From the NCBI RefSeq assembly GCF_009830105.1, contig NZ_WURB01000001.1, positions 186,001 to 250,000 of the forward strand: a stretch of 64,000 nt of DNA, written 5' to 3'. Numbering within the stretch: the first letter of the stretch is position 1; each line of letters opens with the position of its first letter. Below the pieces are notes generated by a model. That model was not told where the DNA came from. It worked only from the letters and a program-made list of their open reading frames with translations, and made no database searches. Source of the DNA: Microvirga makkahensis (GTDB lineage Bacteria; Pseudomonadota; Alphaproteobacteria; Rhizobiales; Beijerinckiaceae). A program made the position numbers and the translations under genes. Positions 49,628 to 58,919 of the stretch are shown here, in pieces.

Positions 49628-50787
49628 TGAACACTCGCAATCAACTCGCTTTCGCCACCCGCTGCATCCATGCAGGCCAGACACCGGACCCGACCACGGG
49701 CGCGGTGATGATGCCGATCTATGCGACCTCGACCTTCGCGCAGGAAAGCCCCGGCGTGCACAAGGGATTTGAATACGCGCGGTCGCAGAACCCCACGCGC
49801 ATGGCATTCGAGCGCTGCATCGCCGATCTCGAGGGCGGGTCCGCTGCCTTTGCCTTCTCGTCCGGCCTCGCGGCGAGCGCGACGGTGCTCGACATGCTGG
49901 AGCATGGCTCCCACATTGTCGCCTCTGACGATCTCTATGGCGGCACGCGACGGCTTTTCGAGAAGGTGCGCCGGCAATCGGCAGGACTGGATATCACCTA
50001 TGTCGATCTGGGCAATGCGGATGCCGTCAAGGCAGCCCTGCGCCCCAACACGCGTCTCGTCTGGGTGGAAACTCCGACCAACCCTCTCCTAAAACTCGCC
50101 GATCTGGAGGCCATCGCCCAGGCGACCCGCGGGCACGGGACACTGCTGGTGGCCGACAACACTTTCGCAAGTCCCTGGGTGCAGCGCCCGCTGGAGTTCG
50201 GCTTTGACATTGTCGTGCATTCCACGACCAAGTACCTCAATGGTCACTCCGACATGGTTGGTGGAGTCGTGGTGGTCGGCCAGAACCTGGAGGTGCGCGA
50301 GAAGATCGCCTATCTCCAGAATGCAGTCGGCTCGATCTCGGGTCCCTTCGACAGCTTCCTCGCGTTGCGCGGCCTGAAAACGCTTTCGCTGCGCATGGAG
50401 CGTCACTGCACTTCTGCCTTGAAGATCGCGGAGTTCCTCGAGGCGCACCCACGGGTGGACAGCGTGATCTATCCCGGTCTAGCCTCCCATCCTCAGCATG
50501 AGCTGGCGAAGCGCCAGATGCGGGGCTTCGGCGGCATCATCACGGCCCGCATCAAGGGAGGGCTGGAGGGTGCGACGCGCTTTCTGGAACGCTGCCAGCT
50601 CTTCACCCTGGCCGAAAGCCTGGGGGGCGTGGAGAGCCTGATAGAACATCCGGCCATCATGACCCACGCCTCCGTGCCGCCGCAGGTGCGCGCTGAGCTC
50701 GGGATCGATGACGGACTCGTGCGCCTGTCCGTCGGCATCGAGGACGCCGACGACCTGATTCAGGATCTGCGCTCTGCACTCGCGTAA
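49627..50787 (+). CDS. cystathionine gamma-lyase / trans-sulfuration PLP enzyme
   Basis: 386 residues of the Cys/Met-metabolism PLP family. YARSQNPTRMAFERCIADLE, FSSGLAASATVLDML, DDLYGGTRRLFEKV, VWVETPTNPLLKL, VADNTFASPWVQRPLEFG and the PLP Lys202 in HSTTKYLNGHSD are all present, as is SLGGVESLIEHPA near the C-terminus. Pairing with cystathionine beta-synthase indicates gamma-lyase activity (cystathionine to cysteine, 2-oxobutyrate and ammonia). Gamma-synthase or homocysteine-desulfhydrase side activity cannot be ruled out from motifs. Confidence 0.9.
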   Translation: MNTRNQLAFATRCIHAGQTPDPTTGAVMMPIYATSTFAQESPGVHKGFEYARSQNPTRMAFERCIADLEGGSAAFAFSSGLAASATVLDMLEHGSHIVASDDLYGGTRRLFEKVRRQSAGLDITYVDLGNADAVKAALRPNTRLVWVETPTNPLLKLADLEAIAQATRGHGTLLVADNTFASPWVQRPLEFGFDIVVHSTTKYLNGHSDMVGGVVVVGQNLEVREKIAYLQNAVGSISGPFDSFLALRGLKTLSLRMERHCTSALKIAEFLEAHPRVDSVIYPGLASHPQHELAKRQMRGFGGIITARIKGGLEGATRFLERCQLFTLAESLGGVESLIEHPAIMTHASVPPQVRAELGIDDGLVRLSVGIEDADDLIQDLRSALA

Positions 50788-50837
50788 ACGGCCCCACAGC
50801 CGGGGGAGGATTTAAGAGACGGTCTTGGGCTTTCTTC

Positions 50838-51107
50838 TCAGTGCAGCTTCGACGTCATCCGCCTGATGGTCGCGTCGAGCAGGGCCATGGCCGCATCCCT
50901 GCTCGCTGCGGACAAGTCTGATAGCCCAACCTCTCCACGGCCTTCCGCCGCCGTTTCCAGCACCGCATAATACGCGAGATCGCGTTTGGGGCCGCTTGCG
51001 TCCGCCTTGAGGGCGCTGATGGCCTCGAGAACGTCTGCATGGTACCCCGAGTTCACGAGATCGCGGGCCTTTTTCAAGATATTGAGAACCGTCGTTTGGT
51101 TATCCAT
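50838..51107 (-). CDS. small hypothetical protein
   Basis: About 89 residues, helical and soluble (TVLNILKKARDLVNSGYHAD, RDAAMALLDATIRRMTSKL). No family recognised. The ATG at 51107 (MDNQTTV) is preferred; an in-frame ATG at 51122 adds MGQAE. It is convergent with the gamma-lyase gene and follows the DUF763 gene on the same strand at a distance of 142 bp. Confidence 0.55.
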   Translation of the reverse strand: MDNQTTVLNILKKARDLVNSGYHADVLEAISALKADASGPKRDLAYYAVLETAAEGRGEVGLSDLSAASRDAAMALLDATIRRMTSKLH

Positions 51108-51249
51108 TTCTGCCTGCCCCATCCGCAGCCGGATTGATCTTTATGAAGGCCCGTCACCGGTGCAGCATGCAAAATTTGAGTATGACCGACAAGCACAGGC
51201 CAAACTGAAGCCATGCGACGTCTCACCCCACACGAGCGAAATACGGGAG

Positions 51250-52491
51250 CTAATCTTCCGGCGTCGGCTCGTCACCGAAAACGGAACGGCCGCCGTAAGC
51301 ATGCGACTTCGCCCGTTCGCCTCTCAGGATCTCGTCGAAGCCCGGGCCACCGGCAAAGCGCTCCAGGCTGCGCGCCTGATCGTCGAGCCGCCTCAAGGCA
51401 AAGAGCTCTTCCTGCTGCCCGAGCCTTGCCTTCTGAACCGCGGATTTCAGAACCCGGATGGTCTGGTCGTACACGCGCACGGGCACCGGGAAAGGATGGC
51501 GATCCTTTCCGCCATGGGCGAAAGAAAACCGCGCCGGGTCACTGAATCGGCATGGCGCTCCATGGACCACCTCCGTCACCATCGCCAGCGCCTGTACGGT
51601 GCGCGGCCCGACGCCGGGCGTCAGCAGAAGCTCCGGGAAATCATCGGGCCCCCGTTCGGCCGCAGCCGCCAGGCTGCCGTGCAGACGCCGCAGCACCACG
51701 TCCGTAGAGCGGACATCATGGCGCTCCGGCATAACGAGATGCGGCAACAACGGCTGAGGTGAGGCTTCAGCCTCCGTCGGCCGCTCGTTCAGCGCCAGAA
51801 ACTTGCGCGCAATGCCGTCCGGGCCCAGGGAGCCCAGCACCTCGATCTGTGCCCGGCGCGAGGCTTCCGCGCGTCGATCGGTCAGATTGACGATTTCCCC
51901 CTGCCCGATCCCGTCGATGGCCGTATGGGGCTCGTCGACAAAGCTCTTGAGATCTTCGGACAGCCAGTGATAGCGGCGCGCCTGCCGGCGCGAATCGTTC
52001 ATTCCCTGCTGGACGACCGCCCACTTGCCGTCATCCGTAACGATAAAACCATGAAGATAGAGATCGAAACCGTCCTGTATCGCCGCACTGTCGACCTTAG
52101 CAACCAGTCGGCTGGCCTGCGCAAGAGCGGAACCGTCGAATCCGACACGCTCACCGATGGACATGAGTTCGTGAGGTGTTTGCCGTGAATGCCGCCCCCG
52201 CCCGCCGCAAACGTGAATTCCAAGATCCTTCGACAACGGCGTCAGGCCGCGCTTCAGAGCCCCAATCACGCTGGTGGTTATGCCTGACGAATGCCAATCC
52301 ATGCCCATGACGGCCCCGAAGGATTGAAACCAGAAGGGGTGCGCCAAGCGGCGCAGCAATTCGTCCCGACCGTAATGATGAACGATGGCCTCGCTGATGA
52401 CGGCGCCAAGACGAGTCATGCGATCTGCAAGCCATTTGGGCACATGCCCGCTGTGCAGCGGCAGGTCCGCACTTCCTGCTTTTCTCGCCAT
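51250..52491 (-). CDS. DUF763-family protein
   Basis: 413 residues matching the DUF763 pattern: the N-terminus SADLPLHSGHVPKWLADRM, the block HPFWFQSFGAVMGMDWHSSG, HVCGGRGRHSRQTPHEL, and DDGKWAVVQQGMN. The family is scattered through archaea and bacteria and has no assigned function. Several invariant His, Trp and Asp residues (HP-WFQS, MDWHSSG, GRGRHSR) suggest an active or metal site; this is inference. The C-terminal part has an HhH-like LLTPGVGPRTVQALAMV, which in other proteins binds DNA backbone. No operon partner of known function is adjacent. Confidence 0.8.
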   Translation of the reverse strand: MARKAGSADLPLHSGHVPKWLADRMTRLGAVISEAIVHHYGRDELLRRLAHPFWFQSFGAVMGMDWHSSGITTSVIGALKRGLTPLSKDLGIHVCGGRGRHSRQTPHELMSIGERVGFDGSALAQASRLVAKVDSAAIQDGFDLYLHGFIVTDDGKWAVVQQGMNDSRRQARRYHWLSEDLKSFVDEPHTAIDGIGQGEIVNLTDRRAEASRRAQIEVLGSLGPDGIARKFLALNERPTEAEASPQPLLPHLVMPERHDVRSTDVVLRRLHGSLAAAAERGPDDFPELLLTPGVGPRTVQALAMVTEVVHGAPCRFSDPARFSFAHGGKDRHPFPVPVRVYDQTIRVLKSAVQKARLGQQEELFALRRLDDQARSLERFAGGPGFDEILRGERAKSHAYGGRSVFGDEPTPED

Positions 52492-52606
52492 GTCAAGAAG
52501 GGCCCTTCCGCGAGTCCCGCAACCGAGGTGATGCGCCCGGTCTAGCTAAGACCGATCGTCGACCGGATCAAGCGGGCTCGCCCGGCCGAAAGGCCGCACA
52601 TCCCGC

Positions 52607-54214
52607 CTATCTCAGACGCCGCAAGTCAGCCAGGACAGCGCGGGCGGCGTTGTGTCCCGGCGCGCCCGTGACGCCACCGCCTGGATGGGTGCCCGCGCCG
52701 CACATGTACAGCCCCGTGATCGGCGCGCGGTAATCCGCGTGCCCCAGCATCGGACGGGCGCTGAAGATCTGGTCGAGGGTCAGGGCGCCATGGAAGATGT
52801 CACCCCCGATGAGTCCGAAGGTGCGTTCGAGATCAAGCGGGCTCATGATCTGCCGTCCGACGACGCTCTCCTTGAATCCGGGAGCATAACGATCAACGGT
52901 CGCGATCATCAGGTCTGCCACTTCCTCGCGGTGATCGTCCCACGAGCGCCCGTCCGAGAAATGTGGCTGGACGTGCTGGCAGAACAGGCTCGCCACATGC
53001 ATGCCCTCGGGCGCGAGGCTGTCGTCCAGGGTCGAAGGGATCAGCATTTCGACCACAGGCTCGCGGCTCCATCCCAATTGTTTCGCGTCGTCATAGGCTC
53101 GGTCCATATATGCAAGGGACGGAGCGATGATGATGCCTGCCGTGTGATGATCCGCCACCTCACGTCCAGGCAGAGCCGTAAAGCTCGGCAGGGACGAAAG
53201 CGCCACATTCATCCGAAACGTACCCGAACCCGATTTCCAGCGCCGCATGCGGCATAGGAAATCCGCCGGCAGCGCACCCTCAGGAACCAGTCGGTCGAAT
53301 AGCAGTTTGGGGTGGACATTGCCTGCCACTGCACGCGCGCGGATCGTGCGTCCGTCCTTCAGGATGACGCCACTGGCCCTGCCTTTCTCGACGATCACTT
53401 CCCGCACGGGTGCATCGGTTTCGATCTCGACGCCGCGCTCGCGCGCCGCCTTCGCCATGGCCTGCGTGATCGCACCCATGCCACCGATGGCGTGCCCCCA
53501 AACGCCCTTCTTGCCGTTCACTTCGCCAAATACATGATGGAGCAACACATAGGCCGTGTTCGGAGTATAAGGGCTCGCGAAATTGCCCACGATGGCATCG
53601 AAGCCGAAGGCCGCTTTCACGCAATCGGTCTCGAACCAGCCGTCGAGGTAATCGCCTGCAGACTTTGCGAAAAGATCGAGCAAAGCTCGTCGGTTCGCCA
53701 TGGACAGACCACGCAGCCGGTTGCCGGTCATCAGGGCTCGCCAGCCCTCCGACAGCACTGCGCGCAGGCCGCCGGCGACAAGGTTCGGGGGCTGCTGAAG
53801 AACGAGGTCGCGCAGTACGTCCGCGATGGCGTCGATTTCGTTCGAATAGGCCTCGTAGCGTTTCGCGTCCCCGGCGCTGAACCGCGCGATCTCGGAGCGG
53901 GTCACGCCTTCACCGATCTTCAGGTATCGATCATTCGGGAGAGGCAGAAAGTTCGACAGGCGGCGCTCCACGACCTTCAGGCCGTGACGGGGCAGATCGA
54001 GATCGCGGATGATCTTGGGATTGAGCAGACTGACGGTGTAGGAGGCGACCGAGTTGCGAAAGCCGGGATGAAATTCTTCCGTCACGGCTGCACCGCCCAC
54101 GACGGAGCGCTGCTCGAACACCTTCACCTTGTATCCCGCTGCGGCGAGATAATAGGCGCAGACGAGCCCGTTGTGCCCCGCTCCGATGACAGCGACGTCG
54201 CAATCCTTCGCCAC
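52607..54214 (-). CDS. NAD(P)/FAD-dependent oxidoreductase, phytoene-desaturase/PYROXD2-like
   Basis: 535 residues. The dinucleotide-binding VAVIGAGHNGLVCAYYLAAAG and VKVFEQRSVVGGAAVTEEF at the N-terminus and CGAGTHPGGGVTGAPGHNAA at the C-terminus are typical of the CrtI-like/PYROXD2 group rather than true carotenoid desaturases. It is the last gene of the ABC-importer operon (40-bp gap behind the ATPase), so it probably oxidises an imported or intermediate compound. The GTG at 54214 has a purine-rich GGAGGGGGAGA directly upstream; the in-frame ATG at 54229 would lie before that site and is less likely. Confidence 0.82.
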   Translation of the reverse strand: MAKDCDVAVIGAGHNGLVCAYYLAAAGYKVKVFEQRSVVGGAAVTEEFHPGFRNSVASYTVSLLNPKIIRDLDLPRHGLKVVERRLSNFLPLPNDRYLKIGEGVTRSEIARFSAGDAKRYEAYSNEIDAIADVLRDLVLQQPPNLVAGGLRAVLSEGWRALMTGNRLRGLSMANRRALLDLFAKSAGDYLDGWFETDCVKAAFGFDAIVGNFASPYTPNTAYVLLHHVFGEVNGKKGVWGHAIGGMGAITQAMAKAARERGVEIETDAPVREVIVEKGRASGVILKDGRTIRARAVAGNVHPKLLFDRLVPEGALPADFLCRMRRWKSGSGTFRMNVALSSLPSFTALPGREVADHHTAGIIIAPSLAYMDRAYDDAKQLGWSREPVVEMLIPSTLDDSLAPEGMHVASLFCQHVQPHFSDGRSWDDHREEVADLMIATVDRYAPGFKESVVGRQIMSPLDLERTFGLIGGDIFHGALTLDQIFSARPMLGHADYRAPITGLYMCGAGTHPGGGVTGAPGHNAARAVLADLRRLR

Positions 54215-54268
54215 TCTCCCCCTCCACACGTTGATTTCTGGATATTTTCGCTGGTTCTCGCGCCTGGA

Positions 54269-55057
54269 TCAGTGAAGGATCTGGCTCAGGAAGGCCTGCG
54301 CCCGCAACTCCTTGGGATTCGAGAAGAACTCGGACGGCGGACCATGCTCCACGATCTCGCCCCGATCCATGAACACCACGCGGTCGGCCACCTGACGGGC
54401 GAAGCCCATTTCGTGAGTGACCACGGCCATCGTCATACCCTCTCCCGCAAGCTGCGTCATGGTGTCGAGCACCTCTTTGACCATCTCGGGATCGAGCGCC
54501 GAGGTCGGCTCGTCGAACAGCATGATGTCTGGCTGCATCGACAGAGCACGGGCAATAGCCACGCGCTGCTGCTGGCCGCCGGAAAGCTGCGATGCATATT
54601 TGTGCGCCTGGTCCGGAATCCGGACTTTGCCCAAATAATGCAGCGCCCGCTCTTCTGCTTCCTTGTGTGGGATGCCGCGCACGAGTCGCAGGGCCAGGGT
54701 GCAGTTCTCCAAAACCGTGAGATGAGGAAACAGGTTGAACTGCTGGAATACCATGCCCACCCTTTTCCGCACGGCTTCAACCGCGTCGGGCTTGCGGGTC
54801 AGTTCGATGCCGTCGACGATGATCTGTCCCTTCTGAAAGTTCTCGAGCGCATTGATGGTGCGGATGAGCGTTGATTTTCCGGAGCCGGACGGGCCGCAGA
54901 TCACGAGCTTCTCACCCCGCGAAATGGTGAGATCGACATCCGTCAGGGCTTGAAAGCTGCCATACCATTTCGACAGGTTTCTGATCTGCACGGCAGGAAC
55001 GGCCCCGGTCGGCTCAGGGGTTGATTCCACTAGAGAAAGCCTGCTCTTCCGGATCAC
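54269..55057 (-). CDS. polar amino-acid ABC transporter ATP-binding protein (GlnQ/HisP type)
   Basis: 262 residues with Walker A ([15 protein letters not shown]), Q-loop ([12 protein letters not shown]), signature ([15 protein letters not shown]), Walker B ([16 protein letters not shown]) and the switch His ([14 protein letters not shown]). [12 protein letters not shown] is diagnostic of the polar amino-acid (PAAT) family. A hydrophilic extension of about 20 residues precedes the domain, so the actual start may be somewhat downstream. It lies 46 bp after the permease. Confidence 0.92.
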   Translation of the reverse strand: MIRKSRLSLVESTPEPTGAVPAVQIRNLSKWYGSFQALTDVDLTISRGEKLVICGPSGSGKSTLIRTINALENFQKGQIIVDGIELTRKPDAVEAVRKRVGMVFQQFNLFPHLTVLENCTLALRLVRGIPHKEAEERALHYLGKVRIPDQAHKYASQLSGGQQQRVAIARALSMQPDIMLFDEPTSALDPEMVKEVLDTMTQLAGEGMTMAVVTHEMGFARQVADRVVFMDRGEIVEHGPPSEFFSNPKELRAQAFLSQILH

Positions 55058-55103
55058 GAGTACGTCTCCTCTCGCACGTATCTGACTTCACTCATATGGT
55101 CCG

Positions 55104-56078
55104 TCATCGCGTCTGAGCCCTGTTGAACCGCCGCTCGATGCGCCCCTGGATGAGTTCCAGGACAATGGACAGGATCCAGTAGATCAGCGACGCCGTTATC
55201 ATCATCTCCACGTGCCGGAACTCGGTCTGCCCCTGAGTGCGGGCGAGGTACATGAGCTCCCACACGCCGACCACCGACACGAGCGAACTGTCTTTCAGCA
55301 TGGCGATGAACTGGTTGCCTGTCGGCGGGATGATGATGCGCATCGCCTGGGGAAGGATGATGCGGATAAGGGTATCCTTCGGCTTCAGTCCCAATGCGCG
55401 CGAGGCTTCCCACTGGCCCTTCGGGATACTCTCGATGCCGGCGCGAAAGATCTCGGTCATGTAGGCGCCATAGCAGAGTGACAGCGCCAGGATGCCGGCG
55501 GGAACGGCGTCGATGACATATCCGAGTTGCGGCAGCCCCAGATAGATCATGTAGATCTGCATCAGCAAAGGAAGGCCGCGGAAGAGGGAGGTATAGAAAT
55601 TCGCGATTCCGAGCGCGATGCCGTTGGACGAGAGCTTTGCGACGGCACCGATCATCGCCAGGACGGATGCGATGACGATTGAGATGGCCGAAACATACAG
55701 GGTCGTTACCAAGCCCTGAGTCAGCAGGAAACCGATCTTACGGCGGATGAACTCGAAGCTGAGATCGAAGGAATAGAAGAATAGCAGAACGAGAAGCGCC
55801 AGCTCGGCCCAGACCACATAGACCTGATGCTTGAGGCTGAGTCGCATGACCACGGCGACGTTGAGCGCGACGACAGCGGTGACGACGATAGCTACGAGCA
55901 GGTTCGCCGCGAGGAGCGAGTCTCCAGCCATTCCGAACACCCCGGCGAGCGCTTGCCCCAGGGATGTTGTCCCCGCCTGCGTGTACAGAAGAATGCCGAA
56001 GAGAATCGCGAGCCCCGGGATATAGACGGATGGCCGGGACAGCAGCCTCGGGTAATCGACGTTGTCGGCGTAGTGCAT
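55104..56078 (-). CDS. polar amino-acid ABC transporter permease
   Basis: 324 residues, longer than typical 220-residue PAAT permeases because of about three extra N-terminal hydrophobic segments (residues about 15-105). The permease core begins near FLLTQGLVTTLYVSAISIV, and the EAA loop that contacts the ATPase reads YMTEIFRAGIESIPKGQW followed by EASRALGLKPKDTLIRIILP. Only one permease gene is in the operon, so it should work as a homodimer. It follows the FAD oxidoreductase gene by 44 bp. Confidence 0.9.
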   Translation of the reverse strand: MHYADNVDYPRLLSRPSVYIPGLAILFGILLYTQAGTTSLGQALAGVFGMAGDSLLAANLLVAIVVTAVVALNVAVVMRLSLKHQVYVVWAELALLVLLFFYSFDLSFEFIRRKIGFLLTQGLVTTLYVSAISIVIASVLAMIGAVAKLSSNGIALGIANFYTSLFRGLPLLMQIYMIYLGLPQLGYVIDAVPAGILALSLCYGAYMTEIFRAGIESIPKGQWEASRALGLKPKDTLIRIILPQAMRIIIPPTGNQFIAMLKDSSLVSVVGVWELMYLARTQGQTEFRHVEMMITASLIYWILSIVLELIQGRIERRFNRAQTR

Positions 56079-56122
56079 CGGGCCCTCCCACCCTCAAACC
56101 TGTTGTGCTTGCATCTTCAATT

Positions 56123-57409
56123 CTAAGCCGACTTCCGCTCCCGCAGGAAGTCGGATGCCTGGTAGGCCCAGTAGGTCAGCTGGACAGCAGCACGGCCGGC
56201 AATCGACCCGTTCCAGGCGAGGCCGAACGGAGCAAACAGCTTGTACCGGTCGCTTTCCCCCATGATCGCCTCTGCGACCACGCGTCCACCGATAGCCGTG
56301 GTATTGAGCCCATGCCCGCCGAAGGCCGTGCAATACCAGACGCCAGGCTGCAGACGGCCGATCTGCGGCATCATGTGGCGGGCATAGGACATGAGGCCGG
56401 ACCAGACGATCTCGACATCCAAGTCCTTCAATTGCGGGTAGGTAGACACCATCGTCTCGTGAAGCAGGCGGCCCAGAAGACGAGGTTCTGTCGTGCGCGT
56501 CGTGATCTTGCCGCCCCAAAGAATACGCTCACCTCCATCCACCAGCCGGTAATAATCACCTGCGCGACGATCATCACCAATAGCCGCGTCGGTGCGAATT
56601 GCGCTCGCGATCAGCTCGCGATTGGGCTTGGTCAGCATCACGTAAGTGGCGATCGGCAGGTAGCTGCGCTTGAGCTGCGGCACGAGATTTCCAGTATAGC
56701 CGCCCGATGCGATCACCAGATGGTCGGCCTCCACGGATCCATAGGCCGTCTTGGCAATCCTGGTTGCGCCGTCCAGTGCAGTCGCGACGACGGGTGAACC
56801 TTCGTACACAGCCCCGCCCAGATGCTCGATCTCCTTGGCGAGAGCGCGCGCATAGTTCAGAGGATGAAAGTGGAAGGCATTGGGGTCGTACAGAGCTTGA
56901 TAGTAGCGAGGTGAGACGAGCATCTGACGCACCTCGTCGCGGCTCTTGAATTCGACCTCGTAGCCGAATTCCTTCTCCAGCCAGTCGCGATGAGCCTTGA
57001 GATCGTCTGTCGCCTCGTAGCGCACGGCTCCCATAATGCCGTGAGTCGGCTCCGCACCCTCCATGGCGAAGGCATGGACGTTCTTCAGAACGTCATTCAT
57101 ACCCTCGATGGAAAGGCGATGCAGTTCCTTCGCATGGGCCTCTCCAGCCATCCGCCGGATATTTTTGTAACGCGCTGCCCAGCCGGGGCTCACGAAGCCG
57201 CCGTTACGGCCTGAAGCGCCCCAGGCGACCCGGTTCGCTTCGAGAACGCAGACCTTGCGGCCCTTGCGAGCGAGTTCCAGAGCGGTCGTGAGTCCGGCGA
57301 GCCCTCCACCTACAACACAGACATCAACCTTCAAGGCCCCTTCGAGCACCGGCCTTTGGACAGCGCTCGGTCCGAGCGCCCGACGATAATAGGTTTCGAC
57401 GTAGGACAT
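56123..57409 (-). CDS. FAD-dependent amine/amino-acid oxidoreductase, DAO family (PuuB-like)
   Basis: 428 residues from the ATG at 57409 (MSYVETYYRRAL). FAD-binding VDVCVVGGGLAGLTTALELA and GASGRNGGFVSPGW are the PuuB/ordL pattern (gamma-glutamylputrescine oxidoreductase and related enzymes), as is CTAFGGHGLNTTAIGGRVVA near the C-terminus. These enzymes oxidise a secondary or gamma-glutamylated amine. Placement between the substrate-binding protein and permease genes of an amino-acid-type ABC importer suggests that the imported compound is its substrate. The frame extends to 57487 but overlaps the upstream gene's 3' end, so the shorter start is preferred. Confidence 0.86.
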   Translation of the reverse strand: MSYVETYYRRALGPSAVQRPVLEGALKVDVCVVGGGLAGLTTALELARKGRKVCVLEANRVAWGASGRNGGFVSPGWAARYKNIRRMAGEAHAKELHRLSIEGMNDVLKNVHAFAMEGAEPTHGIMGAVRYEATDDLKAHRDWLEKEFGYEVEFKSRDEVRQMLVSPRYYQALYDPNAFHFHPLNYARALAKEIEHLGGAVYEGSPVVATALDGATRIAKTAYGSVEADHLVIASGGYTGNLVPQLKRSYLPIATYVMLTKPNRELIASAIRTDAAIGDDRRAGDYYRLVDGGERILWGGKITTRTTEPRLLGRLLHETMVSTYPQLKDLDVEIVWSGLMSYARHMMPQIGRLQPGVWYCTAFGGHGLNTTAIGGRVVAEAIMGESDRYKLFAPFGLAWNGSIAGRAAVQLTYWAYQASDFLRERKSA

Positions 57410-57459
57410 GATTGATCGTGTCGTGTTGCAGGTGGAAGATGGATCGGAAAGTGGTGCGG

Positions 57460-58287
57460 TTACTTGCTGTAGTCGCTGCCGTACCACTTGGTGGTCAGTT
57501 TGCTCAGGGTGCCGTCATCTTTCATGCTTTGAATGATGCTTCCGAGCTTGGCGGTCCATTCCGGATCACCCTTGTCCGTCACCACCACGAGCGGCTCTTT
57601 GAAAGCGGCCTCACCGGGAAGAATCTTCACCGGATACCTGTTCTTGATGGCGTTCTGTGCCGTTTGCTCGGGCGCGATAACCGCGTGGATGCGCGTGCCG
57701 TCGCCCAGCCGCAGATCGTCGAAGGGCAGCATGGAGTCGGCGTAGGTCTTCACCTCGCCCGGGGTCAGCGTGTACTGAATCGGCGCAAGGCCCGGGGCAT
57801 CGATCTCCAGCCGACGGTTGATATAGTCCTCGGAAGTCGTTCCCGTCTCGACACCGATTTTCTTCCCGTTCAGGTCGTCACGGGACGTCGCCTTGCTGTC
57901 CTTGTGCACCACAAAGACGTATGGGCTGTAGTAATAGATGCCGGCGAAGTCGATGACTTGGGAACGCGCTTTGGTCGGCGTGATCGAACCCACGGCCACG
58001 TCGAAACGACCATGCCAGCGACCGCCGGTCATCACGTTCCATTCGGGTGTTTCGAATTTCACCTTCACCCCAAGGCGCTTGGCAATCTCGTTGGCCACGT
58101 CCACGTCGAAGCCGACCAGCTTGTTGCTGTCATCGAGATAGCTCTGCGGAGGCCACCCGCTGTTGGTAGCAACTTTCATTTCACCGGCCTTCATGACCCG
58201 ATCCATGGTCGGGCCGGCCTGAGCCGTTGCATTCATAACGGAGGCGAATCCCAGCGCCATCATTGTACCGAAAACGAGCTTACGCAT
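57460..58287 (-). CDS. amino-acid-type ABC transporter substrate-binding protein
   Basis: 275 residues with a Sec signal peptide (MRKLVFGTMMALGFASVMNA, cleavage probably after AQA near residue 24). The mature protein is a family 3 solute-binding protein: KVATNSGWPPQSY, LVGFDVDVANEIAKRLGV, DVAVGSITPTKARSQVIDF, YYYSPYVFVVHKDS and GKKIGVETGTTSEDYI. PWNVMTGGRWHGR-type substitutions in the binding cleft do not allow a ligand call. It is the first gene of the five-gene importer/oxidoreductase operon. Confidence 0.9.
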   Translation of the reverse strand: MRKLVFGTMMALGFASVMNATAQAGPTMDRVMKAGEMKVATNSGWPPQSYLDDSNKLVGFDVDVANEIAKRLGVKVKFETPEWNVMTGGRWHGRFDVAVGSITPTKARSQVIDFAGIYYYSPYVFVVHKDSKATSRDDLNGKKIGVETGTTSEDYINRRLEIDAPGLAPIQYTLTPGEVKTYADSMLPFDDLRLGDGTRIHAVIAPEQTAQNAIKNRYPVKILPGEAAFKEPLVVVTDKGDPEWTAKLGSIIQSMKDDGTLSKLTTKWYGSDYSK

Positions 58288-58670
58288 CCTTCAACTTCCC
58301 TCTTCTGATGATTGGATAACAAGGCGATGGGTGGCTCCCTATTTCTTGGAGCCGCAGCTCACGCTCGGTAGTTCCGAGCGCCGAAAGGGTCTGAGCCGCA
58401 TCCTGCGGAAAAGACCATGAGAACGATCGTGAGGAACCGGATTCGCAAAGATGGACACAGGAAGTCGCGTACGGCTCGGATGCCTGACCACGGCGGGCAT
58501 CACAGAGCACCACTCACGCATATGGGACGAGCTCAAGCCGATTGACCTGAACCCCACAATCCGCTGGATCCATTTTTCCCCGCCCGGTGAAGCTATCCGG
58601 AAATCGGCGGACAAAGTCCCTTTAGAACCAGATGCTTGCCCATGAACCTCCCCCGATAATCTTTCTAACG

Positions 58671-58686
58671 TTGTCTGACAGCAGAC
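58671..58686. promoter_or_regulatory. candidate GntR operator upstream of the importer operon
   Basis: TTGTCTGACAG at 58671-58681 fits TNGTCNGACNA, the operator class of many GntR-family regulators, except for the last base. It overlaps the perfect dyad GTCTG-ACAG-CAGAC (58673-58686). It is about 385 bp from the substrate-binding protein start, which is far for direct repression, so a leader or distal promoter would be needed. Confidence 0.3.
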
Positions 58687-58840
58687 GACCAATCTCAGCG
58701 ACTGTCAAGTCTACCAACGTGGAGGAAATCGAACTTTCAACCGCCTCGCATCGAAGCATCCACAGCGGCTCGGACTTGCCGGAGCATCGGACATGACTAG
58801 AGGACTTACTCCTTCAGGATTGATCCGACGCTCACTGTTT

Positions 58841-58902
58841 CGCGCAGCGCAGCGCATCGCTGAGTGCTGAACCGAACCACCACGCGCTGCGCGAGCACTC
58901 AG
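58841..58902. other. interlocked inverted repeats (possible pseudoknot) after gntR
   Basis: CGCGCAGCGC (58841-58850) pairs with GCGCTGCGCG (58884-58893), and CTGAGTGCT (58860-58868) pairs with AGCACTCAG (58894-58902). The order A-B-A'-B' means both stems can form only as an H-type pseudoknot or as alternatives. It lies 18 bp beyond the gntR stop. No U tract follows, so it is not a standard terminator. Confidence 0.35.
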
Positions 58903-58919
58903 AGGCCGCAAGAGGTGCC

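Larger units (their letters stand above)
58288..58919. other. intergenic region between gntR and the importer operon, no gene seen
   Basis: 632 bp. Open frames on both strands show no family similarity. It contains the palindrome GTCTG-N4-CAGAC (58673-58686), a GGACAAAGTCC palindrome (58609-58619) and a structured GC-rich block just after the gntR stop (58841-58902). It should hold the promoter of the importer operon; no -35/-10 pair was convincing. Confidence 0.4.

Noticed and set aside
58451..58645. 64-residue plus-strand frame in the gntR downstream spacer
   Set aside because: No ribosome binding site, no similarity, and composition is not distinct from the other frames.
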